Shown piece by piece: positions 37,450 to 46,342 of a stretch of DNA of 64,000 bases. Origin of the DNA: Nostoc commune NIES-4072 (GTDB taxonomy: Bacteria; Cyanobacteriota; Cyanobacteriia; Cyanobacteriales; Nostocaceae); the NCBI RefSeq assembly GCF_003113895.1, contig NZ_BDUD01000001.1, forward strand, positions 6,624,792-6,688,791, given 5' to 3'. A program made the translations under genes and the position numbers. Position 1 is the first letter of the stretch. Each line of letters starts with the position of its first letter. The notes below the pieces were generated by a model that searched no databases, was not told the origin of the DNA, and saw only the letters and a list, made by a program, of their open reading frames with translations.

Positions 37450-38298
37450 TAATAATTAGTTGTTAATCGTTAGTGATTAATTAATGGTAAATAATATCGG
37501 CTGTTTGGTGGTACAATATTTTCGTATTGGTGAAACGAAAGGCTTCTTGATTAACTTAATAGTTAAGTTGACAAGTGTAATAACTAGTATCAATTGCATC
37601 TACCTTTAGTGAGCCTAATAGTTTAGTGGTGTCTCGTCACGATCCGCTAGAGCATCTACCGAGTAAGTTTTGTTGTGTTCCCGATAATTTGCTCCAAATT
37701 GCCTTTAAATGCAATTGGGTTTCTAAAATACTATTGCGTCTTCTAACTATTTCTGTAGTTAAGATTGCAGTTTATAACTTTGGGTTGCTGACAGCAGTAT
37801 TTTCTGAGTATGATGTATTGTGCGTCTGCCTTAAGAGCTTTTCACATAACGCCTCACGTTTACCATTATGAGGGTTTGCCCTCTTATATTAGTGTGTAAC
37901 CTGGCTTATTTTTTGTGTACTAGCGATCGCTAGTACGATCCCCAATAGGCGATTTATCTAACTTTTGGTTGCCAGCGTTATTACACGCTGAATATCCCTT
38001 GACTAATACCTGTTTTTGGTGTGGTTAAGTATAGCAACTAGCAAGATTACATCTTGTGTAGTAATTACTGACTTGTCAGCATATTTACTATACTCGCATA
38101 TTCTTGTAAAAAAACATCCAGTACCTGAGTAATAAAAGGTGTTGACAATGATACTTAATTTTTGTAAAACTCAGCGAACTTTGAAGCAAAAATATCGTCA
38201 AAGTTTTTAGTTTCTTGTTATACATATAATTATCGCCTGCCCATTGCTGCATAGGTATTGCTTCTCACATAGCAACCGCCCCTCTAGAGAGTCTACAA
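37450..38298. other. Long intergenic region (849 bp) upstream of an exported protein
   Basis: No supported gene. It contains the palindrome GTACTAGCGATCGCTAGTAC (37917-37936) centred on a HIP1 octamer, a hairpin-like GAGGGTTTGCCCTC at about 37870-37883, and a possible promoter at 38142-38170. An open frame at 37626-37871 has no ribosome binding site or recognisable content. Confidence 0.5.
38142..38170 (+). promoter_or_regulatory. Candidate sigma-70-type promoter for the exported protein gene
   Basis: TTGACA (38142-38147), a 17-nt spacer, and TAAAAC (38165-38170) in the leader region, about 130 bases before the start at 38299. The -35 box is perfect; the -10 is weak. Confidence 0.3.
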
Positions 38299-39624
38299 AT
38301 GCTTAAACCCCTTTTGCTGTCAGGATGGTTCCGCGCCCAACCATTTCTCAATTATGTTGTTGCTGTAATAATAATTGCACCTTTACTAGGGGCATCCGCT
38401 CAATCATTCCCAGTAAAATACGAAGTATCTAAACTAACTTCGATGACTGGAGATTCTGACTCTGTATCAAAGGAAATAGCTGTAGTTGGGGAACCTGAGA
38501 TAGCTGAAATATCAAAAACAGAGCAAATTGACTCCTTAATAGAAGAATTTGACTCTGTGCCAACACAAAGTATTGCTGTTCAGGAACCGCAAGTATTACC
38601 AGCCGATAAAATAGAGTCTTTAACTCAAATACATAATTCTGTCTCAAGCAGCGATTTAACTATTCCTGATTCTTTGGCAGCAGTTGAACTCGCACCATTA
38701 ACAGATGTTCCTGTTAGTCAGCTTAATTTAATCCAAAAACTCAAAGCTGCTAATATCAAGTCTTTGAAAGGACAAGAAAATTATCTCTCTAGAGAAAAAT
38801 CTTTAATTGAATCATTGACAGCAACTCAAGTAGCACCAACTCTTAGAGAATCACAACCAACCACAACAACGGAAATACCTGTTTCTGAACCCCGTGATGA
38901 GTCCCAAGCAGAACAAATAGATCCTATAGGTAGTCCTCATCCTATTCCTTGGAAATGGATTACAGCGACTCAAGAAGCTATTGGTTCCAAGGGTGGTTCG
39001 GGAGTGCGTCACTATCGTAGCGTACCCGTGGTTTCTCCAGATGGGAAATATGCAGTTTATAGCCGGGTGCAACTAGAGGTAAAACCCCAAATGTACAACA
39101 GCCGTGTAACTAGCGTGTTGTTTGTCCAAGATATGCACACTAAGAAGTTGTGGGTGATGGCTTCAACTACTCCTGTTAACGATCCTTTATTACAGGTAAA
39201 GGCTGTAAAGGGTGCGTCGTCGGAAGAAACTGATCCCAGTGGTAAAATTGGGGTATTAGTTCCAGTTAGCTGGTCAGAAAAAGGCGATCGCTTCTTAGCA
39301 CGAAAGTTTGAAGGTATATTTAATACAGGTGATTCTACAGATAGTGCAGTGATTTGGGATCGGCTAAAAAATCACGCTAATACAGTTGCTCCTGCTAATG
39401 CTAAGGAGGAGGAACATGACAAAATTGCAGTATTGTTAGGTTGGAGTAAAAGGCAACCGGATCATGTGTTGTTCCGTGCAGGTGAATTGGGCGAGGAAAA
39501 CTGGCCATTAATGCAAGTTGCTAATGATGGCAAGACTGTACCTACAACAGATGAAGATCAACCAATTACTTTTGGTAAAAAGGTTACAGAAATTTGGGCA
39601 GGGCCACAAGTAGCCTACCGATAA
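38299..39624 (+). CDS. Exported hypothetical protein with disordered N-terminal half
   Basis: The 441-residue protein has a hydrophobic N-terminal segment (about 14-36; FLNYVVAVIIIAPLLGASAQS), reading as a signal peptide or anchor. Residues 40-210 are Ser, Thr, Glu, Pro and Val rich and probably disordered. The C-terminal half is folded-looking: HYRSVPVVSPDGKYAVYSR, then LFVQDMHTKKLWVM and a strand-rich end, reminiscent of a beta-propeller blade (SPDGKYAVYS). I do not recognise a named family. A terminator follows. Function unknown. Confidence 0.65.
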   Translation: MLKPLLLSGWFRAQPFLNYVVAVIIIAPLLGASAQSFPVKYEVSKLTSMTGDSDSVSKEIAVVGEPEIAEISKTEQIDSLIEEFDSVPTQSIAVQEPQVLPADKIESLTQIHNSVSSSDLTIPDSLAAVELAPLTDVPVSQLNLIQKLKAANIKSLKGQENYLSREKSLIESLTATQVAPTLRESQPTTTTEIPVSEPRDESQAEQIDPIGSPHPIPWKWITATQEAIGSKGGSGVRHYRSVPVVSPDGKYAVYSRVQLEVKPQMYNSRVTSVLFVQDMHTKKLWVMASTTPVNDPLLQVKAVKGASSEETDPSGKIGVLVPVSWSEKGDRFLARKFEGIFNTGDSTDSAVIWDRLKNHANTVAPANAKEEEHDKIAVLLGWSKRQPDHVLFRAGELGEENWPLMQVANDGKTVPTTDEDQPITFGKKVTEIWAGPQVAYR

Positions 39625-39644
39625 TTTATTAAATATTTTATATA

Positions 39645-39684
39645 CTCCCGTTGTTAGGAGTGACGACAACGGGAGATTTTTTTT
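39645..39684 (+). terminator. Intrinsic terminator after the exported protein gene
   Basis: Stem CTCCCGTTGT (39645-39654) with ACAACGGGAG (39666-39675), followed by eight T residues. Confidence 0.9.
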
Positions 39685-39780
39685 ATTTATCGGAAATTTG
39701 GGTTCTGAATTGTGCGTAGGCTAGCAAGAACGGCAGGTATTGCCGGGCATTGTTACTTAAGGGACTTCCAAGAAATAAAT

Positions 39781-39875
39781 TTAGGACTTACGCAAAAATT
39801 GCTAAAAAGCTTAATTTCTCGAACCGCCAAGACGCCAAGAGCGCCGAGAATTCGTAGAGTGTGCGTAAGTCCTAA
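39781..39875. mobile_element. MITE-like element with GGACTTACGCA ends, cutting a PIN gene
   Basis: Perfect 14-bp inverted ends TTAGGACTTACGCA (39781-39794) and TGCGTAAGTCCTAA (39862-39875) bound 95 bp. TA at each edge is consistent with TA-target (IS630/Tc1-type) insertion. The same ends bound a larger element at 56606-56830. The right end contains the stop codon of the adjacent PIN gene. Confidence 0.85.
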
Positions 39876-40246
39876 TCAAAATCTTTATCCAGTGTGGCGA
39901 TTGCAGCAACATTCAGGCGTTCAGAAATTACCACAAGGGACAAGTCTGAAAAATCTGCTGGTAAATCAGCGTACTGGGCATTCAGTTCAGCAATCCGAGA
40001 AAAATATTGAGGCGTAAGCGATTCACACTCATAGATGTGATTTGCTAGGTGGGACAGAAACTCGTTTTGCACTTGCCAGTCAGAGGCTAATAGCCACATT
40101 ACTTCAGTGACACAACCTTCACTCGTCAACAATCGACTAGTACATCCAGCAAAAAACTCAACCACTTGATTGTGATGTGAATCTGCTGAGTCGTAAAAGG
40201 CAACCAATAAACCTGTATCTACCAAAATTGTAGAATGATAGGTCAT
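39872..40246 (-). CDS. PIN-domain protein (VapC-like toxin), C-terminus cut by a MITE
   Basis: The 124-residue protein has the PIN start ILVDTGLLVAFYDSAD (first catalytic Asp near residue 9), TSEGCVTEVMWLL (conserved Glu), DFSDLSLVV and the last motif IATLDKDFD. In this COG2402-type family a short tail normally follows the final DxDFD; here the TAG lies inside the terminal repeat of the MITE at 39781-39875, so a few residues are missing or replaced. The catalytic acidic residues remain, so activity may be kept. It follows its antitoxin with a 4-nt overlap (40243-40246). Confidence 0.78.
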   Translation of the reverse strand: MTYHSTILVDTGLLVAFYDSADSHHNQVVEFFAGCTSRLLTSEGCVTEVMWLLASDWQVQNEFLSHLANHIYECESLTPQYFSRIAELNAQYADLPADFSDLSLVVISERLNVAAIATLDKDFD

Positions 40247-40518
40247 GATTTCTGTTGGTGGCTCTGCTGTATCCGCGATGCAATAACTGCTCTCCGAACA
40301 TCTCGATCTGACAAATTACCAACACAGAGCAAATGCTGGGGAATTCCTCCCATGCGCTCTAGAATGCTTTGCTCAGATGGCTGGCTTTTCTCACCATCAG
40401 ATATGGAATTTTTCTGATCCTGTCTGCCTTTTATGAATAGTAAGAAGTCTAGCACTTCTTCAACTAGAGAATCTGAAACCTGCTCAATTTCCTGAATTAG
40501 TTGCTCTCTGGCTGTCAC
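40243..40518 (-). CDS. Probable antitoxin (DUF2281-like) of the PIN pair
   Basis: The 91-residue protein begins MTAREQLIQEIEQVSDSLVEEVLDFLLFIK, the pattern of DUF2281/VapB-like antitoxins, with a charged, probably disordered C-terminus that would wrap the toxin. Its stop overlaps the start of the PIN gene (ATGA). The middle part SILERMGGIPQHLLCVGNLSDRDVRRAVI ends in a basic helix. Confidence 0.7.
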   Translation of the reverse strand: MTAREQLIQEIEQVSDSLVEEVLDFLLFIKGRQDQKNSISDGEKSQPSEQSILERMGGIPQHLLCVGNLSDRDVRRAVIASRIQQSHQQKS

Positions 40519-40782
40519 AGGTTATTTGCCTCAATACCAACAGAACTTCATTTATTACGTTAACAGGCTTCGAGGGGAGATTACATTGTGATTCAGGTAA
40601 AGGCGTAGACACGGAGTCGCTTGTCGTCAGACATCGCTCCCACGCAATAAGTCTCTGAAGAGAATAGTTCTCGCAGTACTCAATTTATGAAGCGTATCGT
40701 AGAATTCGCCCATAACTATCAACTAAAATGATTATTTAACTCAAGCTTTAAGTAAAAATACTTAAAATTAAAACTACAGAGA

Positions 40783-41070
40783 CTAATCACCCCTTTCCCA
40801 TTCAGGTATGGCTCCTTTAACTCGGCGGATGGGCAAATTAGCAATTAAAGCTGTCGTTCGTTGGTTGCTTTCTAAGGAGAACTCTAAGCCCTCCGTCTCA
40901 ACTTCGACATAGCGACAGACTACATCTAAGATTTCTTTCCGCATTTTCTCCAACGTTTGAGGGTCTATATCAGCGCGATCGTGAGCAATCACCAATTGCA
41001 GGCGACGTTTAACTTGAGTTCGACTGCTATCAGAGCCGCGAGAAAAAAGTCGTTCTAGAAGTTCAATCAT
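40783..41070 (-). CDS. minE: Cell division topological specificity factor MinE
   Basis: MinE stimulates MinD ATPase and sets the oscillation that keeps division at mid-cell. The 95-residue protein starts with the MinD-interacting segment [12 protein letters not shown] and the membrane-targeting basic run, then [17 protein letters not shown] sequence ([18 protein letters not shown], 20-37) and the ferredoxin-like C-terminal domain. It is the last gene of minC-minD-minE, 36 bases after minD. Confidence 0.95.
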   Translation of the reverse strand: MIELLERLFSRGSDSSRTQVKRRLQLVIAHDRADIDPQTLEKMRKEILDVVCRYVEVETEGLEFSLESNQRTTALIANLPIRRVKGAIPEWERGD

Positions 41071-41106
41071 TACGAATAGGTCTGGCGCGGAGACTGGAAA
41101 AGTAAG

Positions 41107-41913
41107 TTAAACAATCTTTGTCCTGAACAACCTTCGGATACGGGCGAAGATGCTGTCTTGGGACGAGTCGATCTCCAGAAATTCGACACTTTCCCCTTCT
41201 AATCTACGAGCAATGTTCTCAAAGGCTGTGGCAGCTAAAGAGGGATTTTCCGCTAACACTAAGGGTTCGCCGCGATTGGTAGATACAATAACACGCTCGT
41301 CGTCAGGGATTACCCCGATCAGGGGAATGGCGAGAAGTTCCTGAACATCTTGCACTGACATCATATCATTTGCCTGCACCATTGCGGGTCTGATGCGGTT
41401 AATTATTAAATGAACACGTTTGATACCTTGTGCCTCAAGTAACCCTACTACCCGGTCAGCGTCACGAACTGAGGAAATTTCTGGGGTGCTGACAATTAGT
41501 GCTTCTTTTGCTGGGCCGATCGCATTTTTAAACCCATTTTCAATCCCGGCGGGGCTATCGATGATTACGTACTGATATTTTTGCGCCAGTGCATTCACCA
41601 ATAACTTCATCTGTTCAGGTGTGACTGCATCTTTTGAGCGATTTTGGGCTGCCGGCAAAAGTACGAGATTGGGTTGGCGCTTATCTTTCACTAAGGCTTG
41701 TTCTAAGCGGCACTCTCTGGCTAAGACTTCCACCGCAGTATAAACGATGCGGTTTTCTAGCCCTAGTAGCAAATCCAAATTTCTCAGACCAAAATCCGCA
41801 TCAACCAAGGCAACTTGACGCCCCATTTTGGCTAAAGCCATGCCCAGATTTGCTGAAACTGTGGTTTTACCCACTCCTCCTTTGCCGGAGGTAATCACTA
41901 TAATGCGAGTCAT
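41107..41913 (-). CDS. minD: Septum site-determining ATPase MinD
   Basis: MinD is the membrane-bound ParA/MinD-type ATPase that recruits MinC. The 268-residue protein has the deviant Walker A SGKGGVGKTTVSANLG (about 8-23), the switch region DADFGLRNLDLLLG (about 38-51), the segment IDSPAGIENGFKNA, and the C-terminal amphipathic membrane helix FARIRRLFRTKIV. It lies between minC (167 bases upstream) and minE. Confidence 0.97.
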   Translation of the reverse strand: MTRIIVITSGKGGVGKTTVSANLGMALAKMGRQVALVDADFGLRNLDLLLGLENRIVYTAVEVLARECRLEQALVKDKRQPNLVLLPAAQNRSKDAVTPEQMKLLVNALAQKYQYVIIDSPAGIENGFKNAIGPAKEALIVSTPEISSVRDADRVVGLLEAQGIKRVHLIINRIRPAMVQANDMMSVQDVQELLAIPLIGVIPDDERVIVSTNRGEPLVLAENPSLAATAFENIARRLEGESVEFLEIDSSQDSIFARIRRLFRTKIV

Positions 41914-42080
41914 GATAGAAATGCGGTCAATAAGGGTTCAGAAAATATAAAACAGTAAATTGCAGTATAAAGTATGAAGTATCGTATCAAGTATGAAGAA
42001 ATATCTGTTCTCCCTGATAGGGGCGAGGCATGAATATTTATGTTATTTCATCCTTTATACTTCATTCTTTAACTAAATAT

Positions 42081-43121
42081 TTATGGGTCTTGATTGCTCT
42101 TGGTAAATTGGTTTCTGGAAAAATCAGTAGCCCTAGCGATACGAATTCCTTGAGGCGTAATATGTGCCACCTCTGGAGAAAACTGCATTGGCGGTTTTTC
42201 TGGTGCCCTAGCTACAGCATCTGCAATCCGTAGTTGGGTTGGTTCCATTTGCAAAGCCATAATCAGACACTCACGATTGCCTCCAGCACCAGCATGAGCG
42301 ATTCCCCGGAGGCGACCCCAGATGATAATATCTCCATCTGCAATTACAATACCACCTGGATTTACATCTCCCAAGATAATTACTGTACCAGGATGACGAA
42401 TTTCTATTCCAGAACGGACTGTTATTTCTAAATAAAGGGCATCTTCTTGGGGTATGGCTGTAGCTTTTGGCTCGGAATTCAAAGAAGTTACGGGCTGTAA
42501 TTGTTCTACAGAATACCCAGATGTGACGGCAGCGATCGCAGTTTGCCGACGACTAGTCGAGACTGATATTAGCCGCAGTTGCACTTCACTCAAAGCCTCG
42601 GCGAGTTCTTGGAGTTGTCTGGCATCTACTAAGCGGTCTTGTGCCATTAGATGCACAGGAGTATTAGATATACGGAAGCGATCGCCTGCATTTAAACGCT
42701 GTCTTATTTGTTGCCAAATATCAGACCAACTCAGTTCTGAAGCAGATACTTGAGATTCCGGGGGCAGAATTAATGATAGCCGTCCCTCCTTACTTTTTAA
42801 CTGGACTTGACTATTGTCATTTACGCGATACCCTGATATTGCTGACTCATTAGGATTTAAATCAGTAAGAATAAAATCTGATGCCGGATCAGGATTTGAC
42901 TCTACATCTGGGTTAGCAGGATTTGACTCTACATCTTCAAGGACAGTATTTGATTTTAGATAAAGGAGGACAGATTTTAACTCCGCATCAGGAGGGATAG
43001 GATCTGACTCTACATCAGAAACAGTAGGATTTCCCTCTACCTCTGAAAGAATAGAGTTTGATTCTGCATTAGGAAGTGCAGAATTTGACTTTAGATCGGG
43101 AAAAGCAGAATCAGAAGTCAT
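42081..43121 (-). CDS. minC: Septum site-determining protein MinC with long N-terminal repeat extension
   Basis: MinC inhibits FtsZ assembly away from mid-cell. The C-terminal part (about residue 235 to 340) is the MinC beta-helix domain: TVRSGIEIRHPGTVIILGD, VNPGGIVIADGDIIIWGRLRG, AHAGAGGN and the ALQMEPTQLRIAD segment. The N-terminal domain (about 110-215) with LSWSDIWQQIRQRLNAGDRF precedes it. In front lies a 75-90 residue acidic stretch of degenerate units (ESNP, DVESDP, DAELKS, DVESNP and similar), absent from most MinC. It is the first gene of minCDE. The extension may be a flexible tether. Confidence 0.92.
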   Translation of the reverse strand: MTSDSAFPDLKSNSALPNAESNSILSEVEGNPTVSDVESDPIPPDAELKSVLLYLKSNTVLEDVESNPANPDVESNPDPASDFILTDLNPNESAISGYRVNDNSQVQLKSKEGRLSLILPPESQVSASELSWSDIWQQIRQRLNAGDRFRISNTPVHLMAQDRLVDARQLQELAEALSEVQLRLISVSTSRRQTAIAAVTSGYSVEQLQPVTSLNSEPKATAIPQEDALYLEITVRSGIEIRHPGTVIILGDVNPGGIVIADGDIIIWGRLRGIAHAGAGGNRECLIMALQMEPTQLRIADAVARAPEKPPMQFSPEVAHITPQGIRIARATDFSRNQFTKSNQDP

Positions 43122-43262
43122 GAAGTACTAGCCAAAAGACAAAGGATACACAGATTTTGGATTTTAAATTTTGGATTTGTATTACCCACAAGAGCTTAAA
43201 GCGTGTAGCAAGATGTTAGTCTGGCATGAACCAAAAGATTATTTAATCTCAAATCTTAAATC

Positions 43263-44585
43263 TCAAATTGGCACAGTCAACCTCTGATAAACTGTCCCCA
43301 AAGCATCAGTATCGCCGACATTACCGGGAAACAGCACCACAGGTAAATCAGGAAACTGGGGATGATCGGATGGCGTTAACACCATTGAACAACCAGCTAA
43401 AATTTGACCGAGTAAACGGGCTGAAGTTAAAGCTAGTCCATTACTCAAGACATCATTAGAAGTAATGCCACCCTTGCTGATTAAGAATCCTATATCAGAT
43501 GGTAAACCGCGTACAATATCCATCAATAAACCTGAAACTTTTTCTCCAAACTCCAATCGTGTGTTGACATCTTTAAAATTCAGTTCCTGACGGCTAGTAT
43601 AAACCACTGGTGTTTTGCCAGCCTCGTGTGCTGCCCGTGTACTTTCTTGAATTTCAGTTAGCAATGCCGCAGATTGAGTTGCATTATCAAGTAATCGTGC
43701 TACATTCACTTCAATTCCCACCGTTCCTTCTATTTGCAATAGCGCCTCTAATTGCTGGGTAGTCTTTTTCACATGGGAACCAACAATCACTGCACCTGGT
43801 TTGCCTTGGCGCACGTACTGAGCCATATTTTCGGCAGCAATGGGTTGGGGTGGTAAAGCGGCTAAAGCTGTTAAAATACTTGCTGCACTGCGAAATAGAA
43901 AGCGTTTCCCTTGACTTGCGGCTGCTAATATGTCTACTGCAAAGCGGTTGAGATCATCTTGAGTTTCACCATCGACAACAGCGCACTGATTACCTTTAAG
44001 TTGTAACAAGCGTTCCAAACTACCAGCACGAATATCAGCTAGGAGAAACCTTTCTACAGCTTCGGCACTAATTTGTCCTTGAGTCTTTTCTTCGACATAC
44101 TTGGGTAAGTAACTGTGATGGTAGCTGAAGACTGAATCACGGGCAAATTCAGTTTCATGCACTGGGGTAGGTACACCGCCGATAATCAAGTAATGAACGC
44201 TGTCACGAGTGATGCGTCCACCTTCAAAAAAAGCTGGTACGAGAAAATGAGCATCAAAAGGGCCGAGTTCTTTTGCGATCGCATCAGTTTCAATGGGATA
44301 ATGTCCCCGCAAAGTAGAATCAGAACGGCTGACAATCAAAAAATCTTCAATTCCTTCAGCATTCAAAGCGATTTTCAGGTTCTGGCAAACTTCTTTAGTG
44401 ACAGATGCAGCTGACTCTGGCGTTAGCGATCTAGTATTAGTCAGCACAAAGAAAATCGGCGAATCATCCTGCAACCCGATGCGTAAAGTGTCCACATCCC
44501 AGTGCATTAGCAGCAAGCAGCTGTGGACTGTTTGAGAACCCGTAGGGTCATCATCCAGGACAATTATTTTTGGTTTGTTGCTCAT
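43263..44585 (-). CDS. Four-carbon acid sugar kinase family protein (YgbK/DUF1537-like)
   Basis: The 440-residue protein belongs to the family of ATP-dependent four-carbon acid sugar kinases. Visible hallmarks are the N-terminal VLDDDPTGSQTVHS (residues about 9-22), SRSDSTLRGHYPIETDAI (substrate site), and the C-terminal nucleotide-binding ISKGGITSNDVLSNGL. It would phosphorylate a sugar acid (for example an erythronate/threonate-type), but the substrate is not evident from context: the usual aldolase and dehydrogenase partner genes are absent. It stands alone upstream of minC on the same strand, 141 bases away. Confidence 0.82.
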   Translation of the reverse strand: MSNKPKIIVLDDDPTGSQTVHSCLLLMHWDVDTLRIGLQDDSPIFFVLTNTRSLTPESAASVTKEVCQNLKIALNAEGIEDFLIVSRSDSTLRGHYPIETDAIAKELGPFDAHFLVPAFFEGGRITRDSVHYLIIGGVPTPVHETEFARDSVFSYHHSYLPKYVEEKTQGQISAEAVERFLLADIRAGSLERLLQLKGNQCAVVDGETQDDLNRFAVDILAAASQGKRFLFRSAASILTALAALPPQPIAAENMAQYVRQGKPGAVIVGSHVKKTTQQLEALLQIEGTVGIEVNVARLLDNATQSAALLTEIQESTRAAHEAGKTPVVYTSRQELNFKDVNTRLEFGEKVSGLLMDIVRGLPSDIGFLISKGGITSNDVLSNGLALTSARLLGQILAGCSMVLTPSDHPQFPDLPVVLFPGNVGDTDALGTVYQRLTVPI

Positions 44586-44624
44586 TTAGGTAATCTCTAC
44601 TTAGAGGATGTTTTATAAGTATTA

Positions 44625-44739
44625 GGCGAATAGAATTCGCAACTATACACGCAAAGTCCACCTCCGTGGACTAATAAATTAAGATTTTTCTAACCTGCGG
44701 AGGCAGGTTTTGTCTGTGTAGCCGCGACTTATAGCCGCC
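44625..44739. repeat. Dispersed fold-back repeat with GGCGAATAGAATTCGC ends
   Basis: An imperfect inverted repeat of about 115 bp between two leftward genes: left arm GCGAATAGAATTCGC then AAAGTCCACCTCCGTGGACT, right arm CCTGCGGAGGCAGG then GTGTAGCCGCGACTTATAGCC. A partial copy is at 725-790. It has the look of a fold-back dispersed repeat of Nostocales. Confidence 0.75.
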
Positions 44740-44760
44740 CAAGCTTTTACAAACATCTAC

Positions 44761-45450
44761 TCAGCTTTTGTGCAATTTTCTGATTTCTGCTTGTACATCG
44801 ATCGCAATTTGCAATGATTGATTTAGCAGTTGAGCATATTCGCCTGCTTGACTACTAACTTGTAAAGCTTGCAGACTGGCTAAATTATTCACAAATAACT
44901 CTTGGTTATTAGCAAGCAATTTTTTATTATCCCGCAAAATTCGTTCCGTTTTCAGAGCGCGGACTAAATCTTCTCTAATTAGTTGCAGGGCCGCGATTAC
45001 TTGATCTCGGTCATGGAAACTGCTTTCTACGTTTCCTGACGCTGCCAATTGGTCATTAATATCTATAGCAGCAACCAGGTCATGATATTTATCAACTTCA
45101 TCTAAAAGTATTGTCAGTCCTTCAGGACAGGTCAACTGTCGCCACAGCCATCGCCCTACTAATATCGGCATTGGCACTAAAATTAGTAAAAGAATTCCAA
45201 ATTTAATTGAAGAACCAATTGTTGGCAGAATAATAAACGCGTAAATAAAACCAACAATTATTGGCGTTAGCGCCAGCGTCACCAGCAATTCATTGATAAA
45301 AAACCCTAATCGCTTCTTGCTATCTCGCAAAACCGAGGGGCGAAAAACGTCTTCTGGATCGAACCCAGTCAAACGTCTTAATTCCCCCTTACTAATTTCC
45401 AAGCCTATTAAGTCCGGCTGCACGGCTGGATAACTCCTATGGAAGCCCAA
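44761..45450 (-). CDS. Membrane protein of unknown function, two spans plus C-terminal helical domain
   Basis: I do not recognise this 229-residue protein. N-terminal residues 1-45 include the segment GLEISKGELRRLTGFDPEDVF and then RPSVLRDSKKRLGFFINE. Two hydrophobic helices follow (about 53-74 and 80-101; VTLALTPIIVGFIYAFIIL and ILLLILVPMPILV), joined by a very short turn, with a cytoplasmic C-terminus of about 125 residues rich in charged helices and coiled-coil-like runs (RALKTERILRDNKKLLANNQ). Possible role unknown. Confidence 0.6.
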   Translation of the reverse strand: MGFHRSYPAVQPDLIGLEISKGELRRLTGFDPEDVFRPSVLRDSKKRLGFFINELLVTLALTPIIVGFIYAFIILPTIGSSIKFGILLLILVPMPILVGRWLWRQLTCPEGLTILLDEVDKYHDLVAAIDINDQLAASGNVESSFHDRDQVIAALQLIREDLVRALKTERILRDNKKLLANNQELFVNNLASLQALQVSSQAGEYAQLLNQSLQIAIDVQAEIRKLHKS

Positions 45451-45684
45451 GTTGCGTATTTATTTTAATCGGGTTTGGTAGATAAGCAATGGATGGTTAC
45501 GTATAGTTATGATAAAAAGCAGACTGTGGAAGACGATTAGATCAAGCTAAAAAGCATTTGCACTTATTTTCTGCTCTATTTTGGATACAATGCAGTACTT
45601 AATATAAGCGATCGCGTTTAAGCGCATATTAAGTTGAGCTTTGCCGTTAGGTGGGCGTGGTATCTCTTGAACAAATGACAATGA

Positions 45685-46152
45685 CTAATGACTAGGAAAC
45701 CAGTTTTCATCTAAAATTTGTTCTAAAGAGCCAATAATTGTAACAGGGAATGTATCAATGGGAAGTTGAGAGCGATCGCTTGCTTCTTTTCTTGCATCTT
45801 GATAACATTCATCAAATATTTCTAAAATGTAAGGCTTAAGACTAGGACTATCTTTGAGTTCATCTTTAATCTCTCTACGGAATGTCCTGATTTCCCCTTT
45901 CCAATGCCCTTCATTGCGCTCCCTTTCCACATCCCAGTATGTAAGCTTAAGCAGATGTTCAAAAAGTCGAATTAACAGACTTTTCACTGTTCGCTTCTGA
46001 CTCCTACCCATACTTTCTAATTCTTCTAACAAATTATCTAAATCCACAGATGAAAACTGACCAGCGCGAAGTTGGTTGATGGTTGTCCTCAGCCAAAGGT
46101 AATAATCTTGGTCGTATAAAGTCTGAGTTGTTGGTTCTATTTGTATGACCAT
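45685..46152 (-). CDS. DUF29 family protein
   Basis: The 155-residue protein fits the cyanobacterial DUF29 pattern: YDQDYYLWLRTTINQLRAGQF near the start, DLDNLLEELESMGRSQKRTV (about 41-60), then LLIRLFEHLLKLTYW and a helical C-terminus ending WFPSH. DUF29 proteins are numerous in cyanobacteria, often in variable regions; function unknown. Length is normal, so it is likely intact. It lies next to a recQ fragment. Confidence 0.82.
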   Translation of the reverse strand: MVIQIEPTTQTLYDQDYYLWLRTTINQLRAGQFSSVDLDNLLEELESMGRSQKRTVKSLLIRLFEHLLKLTYWDVERERNEGHWKGEIRTFRREIKDELKDSPSLKPYILEIFDECYQDARKEASDRSQLPIDTFPVTIIGSLEQILDENWFPSH

Positions 46153-46342
46153 ATACTTTGTTCAAATCCTATTATTTCTATTAGAAACTGTGTGTTTTAT
46201 ACACCAATTATGCTTCAGTTTTTGAATACTCATAATTGCCTCTAACCCCTCATAAAAAAATACTCTCTGTAACACCATCATAATAAAGAGAGTTGAGTTA
46301 TTGGTTGATTAATTCTATAAACGACTGGTCTGTTAATTTTTC

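Noticed and set aside
37626..37871. 81-codon frame in the long intergenic region
   Set aside because: GTG start, no ribosome binding site, many Cys/Leu/Ser in no known pattern.
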